This document shows positions 1 to 10,170 of a DNA stretch of 64,000 nucleotides, piece after piece. Position 1 is the first letter of the stretch. The number at the start of each line of letters is the position of its first letter. The stretch is from Tridacna crocea (lineage: Eukaryota; Mollusca; Bivalvia; Cardiida; Cardiidae). The stretch is from contig OX031059.1 of the NCBI GenBank assembly GCA_943736015.1, positions 47,565,159 through 47,629,158 on the forward strand, read 5' to 3'. Position numbers and translations under genes: made by a program. The notes beneath the pieces were generated by a model. It saw nothing but the letters and a program-made list of their open reading frames with translations, had not been told where the DNA came from and did no database searches.

Positions 1-71
1 CGGTTTACTTCGAAAACCTCGTAACTACAGCTTGTAACAAGCTGTAGTTACGAGGTTTTCGAAGTAAACCG
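1..71. repeat. Perfect 34-bp-arm palindrome
   Basis: Bases 1-34 are the exact reverse complement of 38-71, with a 3-base TAA loop. No other copy was seen in the window. It may be the end of a foldback element cut by the window edge. Confidence 0.9.
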
Positions 72-214
72 ACGATATATTGGTTCTATTTTCGAAGCAG
101 ATAGCTTTATGAAATATCATCCGGATGAAAAAAAAAAAACTCCACTCAGAAACGATTACAGGCTTACGAGACATTTGGCAAAGTCATCGTATAGTCATGT
201 TGTGGTTTGTGCTT
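72..214. other. No recognisable feature
   Basis: Short AT-rich spacer with a 10-base A run. Nothing coding or repeated was recognised. Confidence 0.5.
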
Positions 215-442
215 TAGTTCTTTACCAAAAGACAAAATTTTAGACTGGTTCAAAATGGAAGCATTGCAGATGACAAAATAAAAGTGACTGAAAATTTGAA
301 ATTTGTTTTGTGAAGGGTAGAAAAAAATTGTGGGATAAAGAGAAAATGCTGGTTACCAGCATTTTTTCCTTTTCCCACAATATTTTCTAAAGGCTTTTTT
401 CTCAGGGGCGTCAAAAGTAGGGATTGTGTGGTAATGGGTTAA
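215..442 (+). mobile_element. A-family MITE, full length
   Basis: The reference layout of the family in plus orientation is: TTAA, CTCTTTACCAAACGACAAAA, a linker with GCATTTGCAGACGACAAAA, GGGTAGAAAACATTGTGGG, a hairpin built on GAAAATGCTGG and CCAGCATTTTC, then TCAAAAGTAGGGATTGTGTG and GGTAATGGGTTAA. The ends are inverted and TTAA is the presumed target duplication, which is the pattern of piggyBac-type elements. There is no coding capacity. This copy begins TTAG instead of TTAA and ends with TTAA at 439-442. Confidence 0.85.
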
Positions 443-630
443 CTCTGTACCAAACGACAAAATGTCGAATTAGTCCAAATTCAAAGGATTTGCAGACGAC
501 AAATAAATACGAATCAAAAAAGGAATTTTGTTGTTGGAAGGGTAGAAAACATTGTGGGAAAAAGAGAAAATGCTGGTTACCAGCATTTTCTCCTTTTCCC
601 TCAATGTTTTCCAAGGCTTCTTTCCCACAT
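439..630 (+). mobile_element. A-family MITE, 3' truncated
   Basis: Starts at the very TTAA that ends the preceding copy, so two elements sit head to tail sharing one TTAA. The hairpin (about 547-610) is intact, but similarity stops after GGCTTCTTTC near 628. Confidence 0.8.
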
Positions 631-737
631 AAACATAAAATTTGACTTCTATCGACAACAAAATGTAGAATCCTCTAAAACTCAGACAGTTTTTTTTTTC
701 TTTGATTAGCTAACTTATCTTACTATACAACCGACTG

Positions 738-797
738 TTATAGATCCAGGATCAGACTGCACAGAACGTGCAGCCTGATCTTGATCTATGTCGTCCT
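738..797 (+). mobile_element. B-family hairpin core, fragment
   Basis: Shows the B core GATCAGACTGCAC, loop AGAAC and right arm GTGCAGCCTGATC, flanked by GATC-rich arms. The TTAA ends of the full element at 7927-8138 are missing. Confidence 0.7.
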
Positions 798-980
798 CAA
801 AAGTCATTTTTCACTTATAGTGACCAAAGGGTGAAATAATGTAAATCTTGTTTGAAATAAAAAATCAGTGCAAAATTGATTGTGCCGATACAAAATGTAT
901 TGCCATGTTTACTATCTCACCAAGTTGAAGAATACCTAGCAATCATTATAAAAAAACCCACAACATAGAGGATATTTGGG

Positions 981-1130
981 TTTTTTTTCGGTGATAGATC
1001 GAAATTTATTTCATCGAATGGAAACCATCGGTAATATTTTCACGAGTGGCGCAGCCACGAGTGAAAATATTACCGATGCATCATGGTGTTCACGAGATGA
1101 AATGAATTACGATCTTTCACCGAAAAAAAA
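981..1130. repeat. Nested foldback repeat
   Basis: Inner arms CGGTAATATTTTCACGAGTG and their complement surround a GCA centre at about 1030-1078. Outer arms (CGGTGATAGATCGAAATTTA on the left; a diverged copy ending TTTCACCG on the right) run into T and A tracts. The whole can fold as one long imperfect hairpin. Confidence 0.75.
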
Positions 1131-1136
1131 ACAACA

Positions 1137-1445
1137 AATATCCTATTTATTTCATGCCTTTGCTTTTAACCCTTTCTCAAAATCCAGTACACTTCTTTTC
1201 CGTTATACCCCGTGGCGTACCCCTCCTGCACAGCAAAGCATTACAGTATTACGTCAAGTGCGAGAAATGTAAGGTAAATGACGTCATATTTCCATCTGGT
1301 TGCGAGGCAAACGCAATTTACCTAGGCAACAAGAATATGAAAGTCGGTATTTTCACTGGTGGTACCAGTGTAAGATCGAAAAATATTTTCACTACTATTT
1401 CTCGATATCCTACCGGAAAACATGAAATAAGTGTGCAATATTTTT
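1137..1445. repeat. Possible short TIR element
   Basis: AAATATCCTATTTATTTCATG at the left is mirrored imperfectly by CATGAAATAAGTGTGCAATA at the right. The interior carries diverged foldback motifs (TATTTTCACT, GGTGGTACCAGTG). Open frames here are short and unlike any protein I know. Confidence 0.4.
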
Positions 1446-2009
1446 TTCTATTAATATAGTCTGAACCACGCAGTGAGATGGTTAATTTTAAGACGCAACT
1501 TTGAGACAGTGCGACAAAAATTACTACGACCCGGAAGCAGTCTGGGAGTGATGCGACACCATACCGGTATATAACCGCTCCCTTTGAAATTTACGTTAGG
1601 CAGATTCCGAATTCTAACGATGTTGGCCGAGTTACGCCCGTGTAGACATAGAATTGAGCTAGACTCCTCTGTAACAAGACGATAACTTTAGTTTGCTATG
1701 CTGTGAATAAACCCCCCTTCCCGCTTTAGGATTATGGTGACAACTTGTGTGCTTAATTCATAAATAGGCCAATAGGGGCTTGCTAGATAATTATGTGCAT
1801 ATCTTTGACTCACCGCAAAATACCATCTATTAATTCAATTTTGTCCAAAATACCACCTATCCGTTCGTTTTTGTCAGTACAAAGAAACAGGTTAAAAGCA
1901 AGTGTTGCCGAAAAAATTAGGCTGCACTAAGGTTCAATCAGACCAAGAAATAAAGTTATGATAAGTGCAAGTACGTTTCAAATCTAAAACCATGATTCAA
2001 GCACTTTTA
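1446..2009. other. No recognisable feature
   Basis: No gene, strong repeat or hairpin was recognised here. Confidence 0.4.
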
Positions 2010-2413
2010 CATTATTAGTTGTAATTTAGGTGGCAGGGGACTTAGAAACTTGTTTACAGCTGTGGTGAACCATGCTCTTGGGCGAGGTGGCGACATGATT
2101 CACCACAGCCGTGAACAAGTTTCCAAGTCCCCTCTTCGGCGAGATGGCGACATTATTCACCACAGCCGGAACTGACGTCACTGAAACCTTGGTAATGTTT
2201 GCTTTAACGCCCAGCTTGGCGCATTTATAATCTTGGTGTTAATCTCGATCTTAATCTGGGTGTTGTGTTGATAAGTATAGCCATCTATACGGGGATCTCG
2301 AAAGAGAAACTGCTTTTGTGTTGGCTTGTGCCAGTGTACATGTCCATTTTGATATATGTTCGGGGCCTATTATCCAATCAGATTACTATGAATTTCTTTG
2401 CAGTATGATAAAA
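2010..2413 (+). mobile_element. E-family foldback element, rearranged
   Basis: The left arm (GGTGGCAGGGGACTTAGAAA, CTGTGGTGAA) and right arm (TTCACCACAGCCGTGAACAA) form a foldback. The outer part of the right arm is lost, and a second partial arm (TTCACCACAGCCGGAAC) follows. The tail matches the 3' part of the copy at 5773-6275 and ends TTTCTTTGCAGTATGATAAA. One TGACGTCA lies at about 2173. Confidence 0.75.
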
Positions 2414-3070
2414 TAAGACGTAAAGATTGATTGACAACAAGCCTGTTATAACGAGTCACGATTCGTCTGTAAGTTAATGTCCTTTCGGTACATTAGACTT
2501 TGGTAGACGGCAAATTGCTAGAAAATATTTGGGCTCGTGGGACATTTGCAGTGCAAAATATGATATACGAGTGTAAGTGCATAATTGTGCTGGTTTTCAT
2601 TCAGATTTTCAGAATGTCTGGCATGGGAGTATAACTGACTGAAAACTGCTCTTTCCGGTTATGACTTTTCCCCTTCAACCACTGACAATAAACAATCCCG
2701 TTCTGCCGTAAAAATTTACACATACTGAATTAATGGTCTTCTAATGCTTTTAATTTGGACGACCTAAGAACTCTTTTGGCTGGTAAAGAGTTCATTAATC
2801 GTAATATAGGGCTTTTGTCTATGCAGCAGACGATTTTGAAAGAATTTGTCAAAAAAAAAAAGAAAACATGTGTGAAACAATGTTCCTTTCTCTATCTGCC
2901 TCTTTTATCATTTCATTTTGGTCAATCTATTGTGGTCGATCGACAGGTATGGAGGTCGAACTTGCCCCTGGCGCTTGCTCCTGTCCTACCTTATCACTGA
3001 ATACTTCCACCAGTTGTAAATTTTACAATGTTCACAAAAGGTCATTGAGAGGCGCTTAGCAATCAATGGG
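2414..3070. other. No recognisable feature
   Basis: Two overlapping 63-81 codon frames at 2755-3059 show no domain, bias or splice signals that would support a gene. Confidence 0.4.
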
Positions 3071-3300
3071 TTAACCCTTTACCACACAATCCCTACTTTT
3101 GACACCCACTGAAAAAGAAGCCTTTAGAAAACATGGTGGGAAAAAGAGAAAATGCTGGTAACCAGCATTTTCTCCTTTTCCCACAATGTTTTCTACTCGT
3201 CACAAAACAAATTTCAAATTTTCAGTCACTTTTATTTTGTCGTCTGCAAATGTTTTCAATTTGGACAAACCTAATATTTTGTCGTTTAGTAATGAGTTAA
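3071..3300 (-). mobile_element. A-family MITE, full length
   Basis: TTAA at both ends (3071-3074 and 3297-3300). Reads TTAACCCTTTACCACACAAT into the central hairpin and leaves through TTGTCGTTTAGTAATGAG. Confidence 0.9.
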
Positions 3301-4004
3301 CACAGAAATATTAGTGAACGATAGAACTTTAGGTCAAAATGGAGTCTGGCAAAGTGTAATGACGTTGGGAGTTTGAGTGATAGCTGGATTTTGTTTGAAT
3401 GCTTTTTCATATTAGTGAAAATCAGAAATATGCATATGTAATTAATAACATTCTGACACGAGATTAAATTGTGCATTGAGTATTAGAAAGCAATTTCGGA
3501 AGCAATCTAGATAAAATGATCGATTTCGATGAAAAGCTTCAAATAGACCCGTGGAATTAAGTTAGGAACGGCACAACTGACGTCGGAATACCGTTTTAAT
3601 GTTTCTGGTACGTGGGCGAAACGTGTGGGTGTTGGTGTGTGAGTGCGTGCACATTTAAAACACCTTTTAATAATAATTTTCACAGGCGTGATAATTATTT
3701 ACATAGGCAATACATGAAAGGATTTTAAACGAAAGCAATAAGCTTCTGCAGCGCAGGTGTAAGTTGTGAAGCCAAATCAGATTTAATAACGAAACGTGTG
3801 TGGGTGCATGTTCCTTGTATGGTGTGTGGGGGTGAGGAGTAGAGTGCCTCCAACCTTCACCACGTTTTAGAATTCACCGAGAAATTAATCAAGAAAAGCT
3901 CGTCACTGGTCTACTAAAGAATGTGGCATCAGAAAAAGAAAGGTGCTTGAGCAGTGCGCGCGAAAGCGTGTATCTGCACATCATAGAAAAAATACCTAAA
4001 TACC
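3301..4004. other. GT-rich intergenic stretch
   Basis: Two related GT-rich segments, at about 3618-3652 and 3793-3835, both begin CGAAACGTGTG. Otherwise nothing was recognised. Confidence 0.4.
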
Positions 4005-4235
4005 TTAAACCAATGCATCTGCAAGAAGCATTGACCTAGGTCAGCCTACGATGTCCGCGCAAGCTGACCCTATTCCAAGAATAAAGAAATGCTATTGGTC
4101 AATGTTTTGCATGTCAAAAGACTACTTTGCATCGTGATTCAGTGGTTAGTTTGACAAAATATTTGTTTATGGATCCATTAATTATGTGATCCCTTACTTA
4201 TTGTAGTGCATCACGGGAATTCACCCAAACCTTTC
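4005..4235 (+). mobile_element. G-family element
   Basis: Carries the G landmarks: AATGCATCTGCAAGAAGCAT, GGTCAGCCT with a degraded hairpin, GCTATTGGTCAATGTTTTGC, GGATCCATTAATTATGTGAT and GTGCATCACG. Confidence 0.7.
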
Positions 4236-4363
4236 TACCAAAGGAAGGCCTATTCTTTTCTTAGTGAAGTAGTATATTTTTATACTTGATGCAAAGTTAA
4301 GCTGGGAGATTCATCGTCGTAACTTCAAACTCGGCTCTTACAGTCAATCTAAGGCATGGTTAG

Positions 4364-4589
4364 TTAACCTTTTACCAAACAATCCCTGAATTTTACGACC
4401 TTGAGATAGATACCTTTTGAAAACGTTGTGGGAAAAGGAGAAAATGCTGGAAACCAGCATTTTCTCCTTTTCCCACAATGTTTTCTATCCAGCTGGAAAC
4501 AAATTCCAGTTTTTGAGTTATGCTTATTTTGTCGTCTGCAAGTGCTTTCAATTTGGACTTGCCTAAAGATGGTGTCGTTCGGTAAAGAG
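4364..4589 (-). mobile_element. A-family MITE
   Basis: Starts TTAACCTTTTACCAAACAAT. The hairpin at 4421-4483 has the centre CTGGAAACCAG. The far end reads TCGTTCGGTAAAGAG with no TTAA, so the terminus has decayed. Confidence 0.8.
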
Positions 4590-4682
4590 AGAAGGGGCAT
4601 GTCTTTCAAGTTTCTTTCAGTCGGGCGAATCAGTTGATGGCGGCTTGGAATGTACTTGCTTCTGGCTTACACGACACATATA

Positions 4683-4992
4683 TTAACTCTTTACAAAACA
4701 ATCCCTGCTTTTTACGACCCTGAGATAGAGGCCTTTTGAAAACATTATGGGAAAAGGAGAAAATGCTGGTAACCAGCATTTTCTCCTTTTCCCACAATGT
4801 TTTCTACACTGCCGGTGTAATGCAGAGAAATGACCCCCATTACAAATGTCTCGGGGGTCATTTTGTAATTGGGGTAATTTTTCTGCTTTACACCGGAAAC
4901 AAATTTCAATTTTTGAGTTACTTTTATTTTGTTGTCTGCAGGTGCTTTCAATGTGGACAAGTCTAGAATTTTGCCGTTTGGTAAAAGGTTAA
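4683..4992 (-). mobile_element. A-family MITE split by an H element
   Basis: TTAA ends at 4683-4686 and 4989-4992. The order of parts is normal, but after TTTTCTACACTG the element is interrupted for 85 bp before GAAACAAATTTCAATTTTTG resumes. The copy at 36553-36777 shows the uninterrupted junction. Confidence 0.9.
4812..4896. mobile_element. H-family mini-element, 85 bp
   Basis: Begins CCGGTGTAATGCAGAGAAAT and ends in the mirrored TTCTGCTTTACACCGG. The inner arms are ATGACCCCCATTACAAAT and a diverged complement. It is a short relative of 14143-14385 and sits inside an A copy. Confidence 0.85.
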
Positions 4993-5137
4993 TCAAGAAT
5001 GGCCATATGTATGGCCCTTATTTTGGCAATTTTCGTAGAAAAATGGCCCTGCAATTAAAGTCCTAATAAGTCTTACTGGGACAAAAATATTGTGGTAAAA
5101 GGACGCTCTGCTTCCAAAAATCCATTTCCCGTCAGAG

Positions 5138-5196
5138 AACTCTTTACCAAACAACCTCTAGATTTTACGACCTTGAGATAGAGACCTTTTGAAAAC
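5138..5196 (-). mobile_element. A-family MITE, terminal fragment
   Basis: Reads AACTCTTTACCAAACAACCT through GAGACCTTTTGAAAAC, then similarity stops just before the hairpin. Confidence 0.7.
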
Positions 5197-5772
5197 AAGC
5201 AAACTTACCTAACCTTATGTCGTTTACGCATGCGCATCTTGATCACCATCATCAGACATGCGCACACGACAGAGTCAGTAGTTTCCTTTCTCGAGATTTC
5301 GAGTGTTTAATTCTTGGAGAAGAGATCTCCTTGACATGAACAGCTCAAGCGACAGTCCATTTATCACCGAGAAACATTAATGGAAAGTATTATGTCGAAA
5401 ATGACCCAGTTTTTCATGGTAGGCAAAAGACCGGAATCTCGTTACGACGAATTGTCACAGAGGCGGGATGGGCTAAATGCTATAATTTTTCATCCTTTAT
5501 CCCTAAAACTGTCAAAGCATGAAATAAATGAAAATTTTGACACTGAAAAAAGTAAATAAACACTATTAAAGACTTCAGCATTTTCTCCTAACAGCATCTT
5601 TCTTCAAAAGCTTTCTTAGGCATGATGAAATAATGATCATAGGTTAGTACATTGATTAAGCTTCAAATATGTAGCTGTTCCTTGTCACACGATCGGATCA
5701 ACTTCTTTTTTTTGCAAATATTTAAGCTTTCACCTAACATGTCTATGTTTTCCAACCTGAGGAATGAGGCAC
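5197..5772. other. No recognisable feature
   Basis: AT-rich spacer with no strong frame or repeat. Confidence 0.4.
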
Positions 5773-6275
5773 ATTATTAGTTGTACGGTCAGGTAGCAGG
5801 GGACTTGGAAACTTGTTCACGGCTGTGGTTAATCATGTCGCTCCGAGCCGAATGCGAGGTGGCGACATGATTCACCACAGCCGTGAACAAGTTTCCAAGT
5901 CCCCTGCCACCTGACCGTACAACGAATTTATTATACTGCAAAGTTTTACCCTTTCAAAGCCCTTTAAGCGAAATTTTCCTGTTTTATAACTTCATGAATC
6001 GAGTATGCTGACGAAAAAGAAATTCCCTTCTGTGTGGCCCAATTCAATGAAAACTGACGTCACTGGAAAGTGACGTCACTAAAAAGTGCAGTTTGGTGCA
6101 TAAATGTGCAGTCTGGTGATCGATCGACGTCGTCATTTTGGATGTTGTGTTTCACGTGTAGCGATGTTTACGGGGCACTCCTAAGGGAAACTTCTTTTTG
6201 CCAGGAAACATGATATATGTTTCCGGCATGTTAACCAATCAGATCACGAGAAATTTCTTTGCAGTATAATGATAA
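5773..6275 (+). mobile_element. E-family element, most complete copy
   Basis: A near-perfect foldback at 5781-5922 has arms starting TTGTACGGTCAGGTAGCAGG and ending CACCTGACCGTACAA. The tail of about 350 bp is itself bounded by inverted TTATACTGCAAAG (about 5930) and CTTTGCAGTATAA (about 6258). Two TGACGTCAC palindromes lie near 6055 and 6070. No coding frame was seen. Confidence 0.85.
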
Positions 6276-6479
6276 AGTTTGTGGACACGTGTGAAAATGT
6301 TGGCATATTTGTTGTTCCATGTGCATTATTTTTCTGTTTATATAATTCTGGTTAAAATTATAGCCAAAATTTGAAAGTGGGATCCCATTATTATTCCAAA
6401 TCATAGTGCTGTATGTATGCTCATACTGCTAAATCAGATAACGAAACTCGAAACTTTCAGGTCGAAAGTATTGAATTCA

Positions 6480-6622
6480 AAAGTAGCTGCTTAAAAGAAA
6501 ACTTTTGGCAGAATCTCCTTATCGGACAATGTAGATTCAAGATCACACCTTGCACATTCTGTGCAGTCTGATCTTGATTTACACTGTCTGCGGAACGTCC
6601 TTGAGCGGCGCTGATTAGTCTA
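6480..6622 (-). mobile_element. B-family element, partial
   Basis: Contains AATCTCCTTATCGGACAATG, a slightly decayed GATCAG-type hairpin, and CACTGTCTGCGGAACGTCC. The terminal TTAA sequences are not recognisable. Confidence 0.65.
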
Positions 6623-6644
6623 TAAGTCAAACTTGATGACGGCA

Positions 6645-7222
6645 GGGGTCAGGTCATCTTCGCAAGCCAAGGATACTAAGGTAGTACCCTTGGCCGCTCG
6701 CCTCTTTAAAAATCGAAGCTCCCGCTGCGCCATTTCATTGGACGCGATCAAAACCTATCGCGTCCAATCAAACAATCCGTAACAAGAAATCTTTCGCAAA
6801 ACAGAAAACAATAATGGCGGCGCCCATTAAAAACGAAAGTTGTCGTGTTTGTGACGAAAATTTGCCAAGAAAGAGTAGACGATCGATATTTAATGAGTTT
6901 TTTTTAGTTTACGGTCAATTATGTGAAGTATTAGGACGGGTTCTATAGCCAAGTGATTGCGAATTATCGTAAGTCTGTTCGTCTTGTTTTTGACGTGATG
7001 AATCCGAAAGCGCAGCCACATTTGATGCATGGCCAAGAAATTTTATTACGAGCATTTTGATTGGTCAGAAATAACATCAGCAAAAGGGTACGCAACTCGT
7101 AATATTCGACAGGTGGCGCAGCGGGAGTTTCGATTTTTAAAGAGGCGAGCGGCCAAGGTACGTAACGAACAAAGTGGAGTTAGTATCCTTGGTTTGCGAA
7201 GATGGGGTCAGGTGCAAGACTC
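6645..7222. mobile_element. Inverted-repeat unit enclosing a short frame
   Basis: The left arm (about 6648-6731: GTCAGGTCATCTTCGCAAGC, CCTTGGCCGCTCGCCTCTTT, CTCCCGCTGCGCCA) returns inverted at about 7112-7212. Between the arms lie the palindrome ATTGGACGCGAT/ATCGCGTCCAAT (about 6737-6768), with opposed CCAAT boxes, and the frame at 6814-6948. This could be a transposon that captured a promoter and first exon, or an inverted duplication of a gene start. Confidence 0.65.
6814..6948 (+). CDS. Short CxxC-bearing ORF, possible captured first exon
   Basis: A 44-codon frame starting at the Kozak-like context AATAATGGCGGCG. The peptide opens MAAPIKNESCRVCDE, holds a CRVC (CxxC) pair, a basic PRKSRR run, and the hydrophobic stretch NEFFLVYGQLCEVLG. 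The CxxC followed by a basic run recalls N-terminal zinc-binding modules, but a single pair of cysteines proves nothing. It lies just downstream of opposed CCAAT boxes inside the inverted-repeat unit. It may be a first exon, a gene fragment or chance. Confidence 0.3.
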   Translation: MAAPIKNESCRVCDENLPRKSRRSIFNEFFLVYGQLCEVLGRVL

Positions 7223-7360
7223 AGCGCTTAGTGTCCAGGATTTGTGAGCCTAAGGACCTAAAGCAATCCTCATAGAGAACCACAGGGATTTTTTCAGAGA
7301 CCTTGTCCTACTGTAATGAGACCCAGGAAACACACGAATGAATGAGTTTAATAGAAGATG

Positions 7361-7518
7361 TGATATATAGAGGTTATTACACGGCTGATGAGGGCCGGAG
7401 TGTGATATCGGCCCTCCACCTCGAAATCTGCCCCCGGGCTAAAACCCTCGGGGCTCAAGGTGGCGGACCGATATCAATCTCCGGCCCTCGTCAGCTGTGT
7501 AATAACCTCTATATATCA
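7361..7518. repeat. Long foldback repeat
   Basis: Arms TGATATATAGAGGTTATTAC and TAATAACCTCTATATATCA enclose mirrored GAGGGCCGGAG and CTCCGGCCCTC, then CGATATC-type and CCTCGGGGC-type inner arms. The GC-rich centre stands out against the AT-rich surroundings. It looks like a foldback MITE; I saw no second copy. Confidence 0.8.
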
Positions 7519-7697
7519 GAGAGAGGCACCAAACGTTTTTCATTTCTCTGATGGCAGTAACAGGATTCCATAGTTTGTAAGAGATAAACGTTTGAGAAGA
7601 AATTAACACCTTTACGTCCCCGGTTGGTGCATTATTAAAATTTCATCAACAGAATTTAGAGATTACGAGACCCAGGGGGATCATTGGCATAACATTC

Positions 7698-7815
7698 AAT
7701 CCTTTACTAAACAACTCCATTTTTAAATAACACTGAATAATAATGCTTTTGAAAACCGTGATCTTTTAGAAAGAGGGGAGATGCTGGTAAACAATCCTGA
7801 TTTTCTCCTTTTTTG
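7698..7815 (-). mobile_element. A-family MITE, strongly decayed
   Basis: CAATCCTTTACTAAACAACT, GCTTTTGAAAACCG and GATGCTGGTAAACAATC are the only A landmarks left. Confidence 0.4.
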
Positions 7816-7926
7816 TTTTTAACTCTTTCGTACATAGATTTCATCTCTAAAATTCCGTTACAAAAAATCATTCATCATTCATCATTCAACGTGAAAAAGT
7901 CTTGAAGTCTGTTGTCTGGTTTAGAG

Positions 7927-8138
7927 TTAACCCTTTGGCACCTAAGCGCGACGCGCTGACCTTTTGCGGACAGTGTAGATCAAGATCAGACTGCACAGAA
8001 CGTGCAGTCTGACTTTTTTATCTACACTGTCCGATAAGGAGATATCATTCCCCAAAACAGAACTTTGAAACGGCAATATTTGGATTATTAGCATTGAATT
8101 GAAATTTAATTTTAGTTTTTTAGCGGAATAGGGGTTAA
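7927..8138 (+). mobile_element. B-family MITE, full length
   Basis: TTAA ends at 7927-7930 and 8135-8138, with CCC next to the left one (TTAACCCTTTGGCACCTAAG) and GGG next to the right (AGCGGAATAGGGGTTAA). This is the same boundary style as family A. The hairpin reads GATCAGACTGCAC, AGAAC, GTGCAGTCTGA inside outer arms GGACAGTGTAGATC and ATCTACACTGTCC. No protein is encoded. Confidence 0.9.
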
Positions 8139-8154
8139 TCCTGACCGCACTGAC

Positions 8155-8505
8155 ATTATTAGTTGTACGGTCAAGTGGCAGCGGACTTGGAAACTTGTTC
8201 ACGGCTGTGGTGAATCATTTCGCCCCTAACCGAAGGGGCGACATGATTCACCACAGCCGTGAACAAGTTTCCAAGTCCCCTGCCACCTGACCGTACAACG
8301 AATTCATTATACTGCAAAGTTTTATCCTTTCAAAGCGCGTTAAGCGAAATTTTTCTGTTTTATAATTTCACGAATCGAGTATGCTGACGAAATAGAAATT
8401 CCCTTCTGAGTGCCCCAATTCAATAAAAACTGACGTCACTGAAACTGGCGTCACTAAAACGTGCTGTTTGGTGCATAAACCTGCAGCTTGGTGCATAAAC
8501 GTGCA
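8155..8505 (+). mobile_element. E-family element, 3' truncated
   Basis: The foldback is intact (arms TTGTACGGTCAAGTGGCAG and CCACCTGACCGTACAA). The tail carries one TGACGTCAC and a mutated TGGCGTCAC, and similarity ends after GGTGCATAAACGTGCA. It starts 17 bp after a B element. Confidence 0.8.
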
Positions 8506-9224
8506 CACTCTCTTGTACTTCGGATCATTCACATTCACCTCTGTAGTGGGCTCAGAAAGTAGTCCGTCATTACGTGATACCTTCGTCACATGACCAGAAC
8601 TCAAAATGGCGACACAAACGCCGGTAAAAGAAAAGAGAGGGAGTAGAGCTGAGTCTACAATGCCCCTATTTATGGGATTCATATCGTAGAAAGACAATTG
8701 CGAATTTTACTATGAAGAATTGCCCGTCTTTCAGCCATCTTGTATCACCTAGCAACCGTTCAGCAGGTGCGCTGCACCTCGATTGATAAAGAACAGTCAG
8801 AACATGTTCTGAAGAACACGGCACAGTGTTCTGAAATACTCCATTGACCCAGAACATGTTCGGAGTGTTCGGAGTAGCTAAAGGGAATACGCCCTGTGTA
8901 ATTTTGATCGGTGATTTTTTTATTCCTTGGAGATTTGCTAGATATGGAGGAGCCATTGATAAAGATCTGACTACACGGATGTGTAGGCTGATTTTCGTCT
9001 TTACTATGCACAAAGAACATTACAAATTCTGATATGCTAGATTAAGATGTATCACAATTTTGCAGATAGGATGCCACATGGGAGTTATATTTCCAATATC
9101 ATTAAGGACCTAAGCGATGCTTTGTTTGATTATATCTCAGATTATGTCACCTAATGGTGACAAGTGCTGACGTAATGAGATCGCTGACAGCTTAAAAAAA
9201 ATATGATCATCCTTTATGAAAAGG
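8506..9224. other. No gene recognised; AGAACATGTTCT cluster
   Basis: Three spaced GAACA or TGTTC motifs lie at about 8800-8870, including the palindromes AGAACATGTTCT and GAACATGTTC. Open frames on the minus strand have no recognisable domain. Confidence 0.4.
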
Positions 9225-9463
9225 GGGGGTGGGGAGTTGATACATTTGCAAAGAATATCGATTCAGGTCAGCCTGCGCGATCCGCGCAGCTAGCCTGAAT
9301 CAAGACTTTCTGCTATTGGTCAATTTTATGTTTGTCAAAAGACTATTCTACCTCACGATTCGGTCAGTTTTTATCGAAATGTATTTGATAGATCCATAAT
9401 CATGTGAGCACTTGCCCAGGGTATAATGGACCACTAGGATGCATTAAGCCCACGGTTGCTAGA
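9225..9463 (+). mobile_element. G-family element
   Basis: GATACATTTGCAAAGAATAT, GATTCAGGTCAGCCTGCGCG with its partly decayed right arm, GCTATTGGTCAATTTTATG, and the 3' motif GGATGCATTAAGCCCACGG. Confidence 0.8.
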
Positions 9464-9627
9464 GCGCTGTTCATATGATGATGAAATGTTGAACAATTTG
9501 CGTTTATTCCTTTCCATTATTTAGATGATGTAAAATACACGTATCGGCTAATTCACCTTGATCGTGTCTAACAAGAATAGTTGACTAGTGACATAAGTTC
9601 TTTTAGCCTTCAATAATTGGATTGTAA

Positions 9628-9860
9628 TGTGCGAAAAGGGGCATTCGGACATTTGCGTAAAGTGTCGTCTAGGATCAGCCTGCGCAGTCCGCGCAGGCTG
9701 ATCCGAGACGGCACTTTACGACTACATTAGATTTTGTGCTACAGTAGACTTGCGCAAAACAGAAAATTACATAAAAACAGAAAGTGTCCTTTCGGATTAC
9801 CCTGCACGGACTGCACAAATGTCCAAAAGCCCCTTTTCGCGTGTTGTAGGCGATATGGTT
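9628..9860 (+). mobile_element. C-family MITE
   Basis: Long terminal inverted repeats: GTGCGAAAAGGGGCATTCGG, ACATTTGCGTAAAGTGTCGT on the left, mirrored by ACAAATGTCC, AAAAGCCCCTTTTCGCGTG on the right. A perfect subterminal hairpin reads GATCAGCCTGCGC, AGTCC, GCGCAGGCTGATC. The centre holds CTACAGTAGACTTGCGCAAA. No coding capacity. Confidence 0.85.
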
Positions 9861-9942
9861 CATATGCACAAAAACTTCTGAAGGACAGGCGAAGAGTGTA
9901 AAACAGATCAGACTGCACGGATTTTTTTTAGTGTAATCTTGT

Positions 9943-10170
9943 TTAACTCTTTACCAAACAACAAAATTTTATACTGGTCCAAATTGAAAGCACTTGCAGA
10001 TGACAAAATAAACAAAACACAAAAATTGAAGTTTGTTTCCAGCAGGGTAGAAAACATTGTGGGAAAAGGAGAAAATGCTGGTTACCAGCATTTTCTCCTT
10101 TTCCCACAATGTTTTCAAAAGGCATGTATCTCAGGGTCGTAAAAACCAGGGGTTGTTTGGTAAAAGGTTT
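9943..10170 (+). mobile_element. A-family MITE
   Basis: TTAA at 9943-9946; the right end is mutated to GGTAAAAGGTTTA. The hairpin at about 10051-10115 is perfect. Confidence 0.9.

Noticed and set aside
8600..8690. ATGGCGACACAAACGCC start-like sequence
   Set aside because: Only 27 codons before a stop and no downstream exon found.
8666..9013. 115-codon minus-strand frame and neighbours at 8368-9032
   Set aside because: Overlapping frames on both strands with no domain; partly built on AGAACATGTTCT-type repeats.
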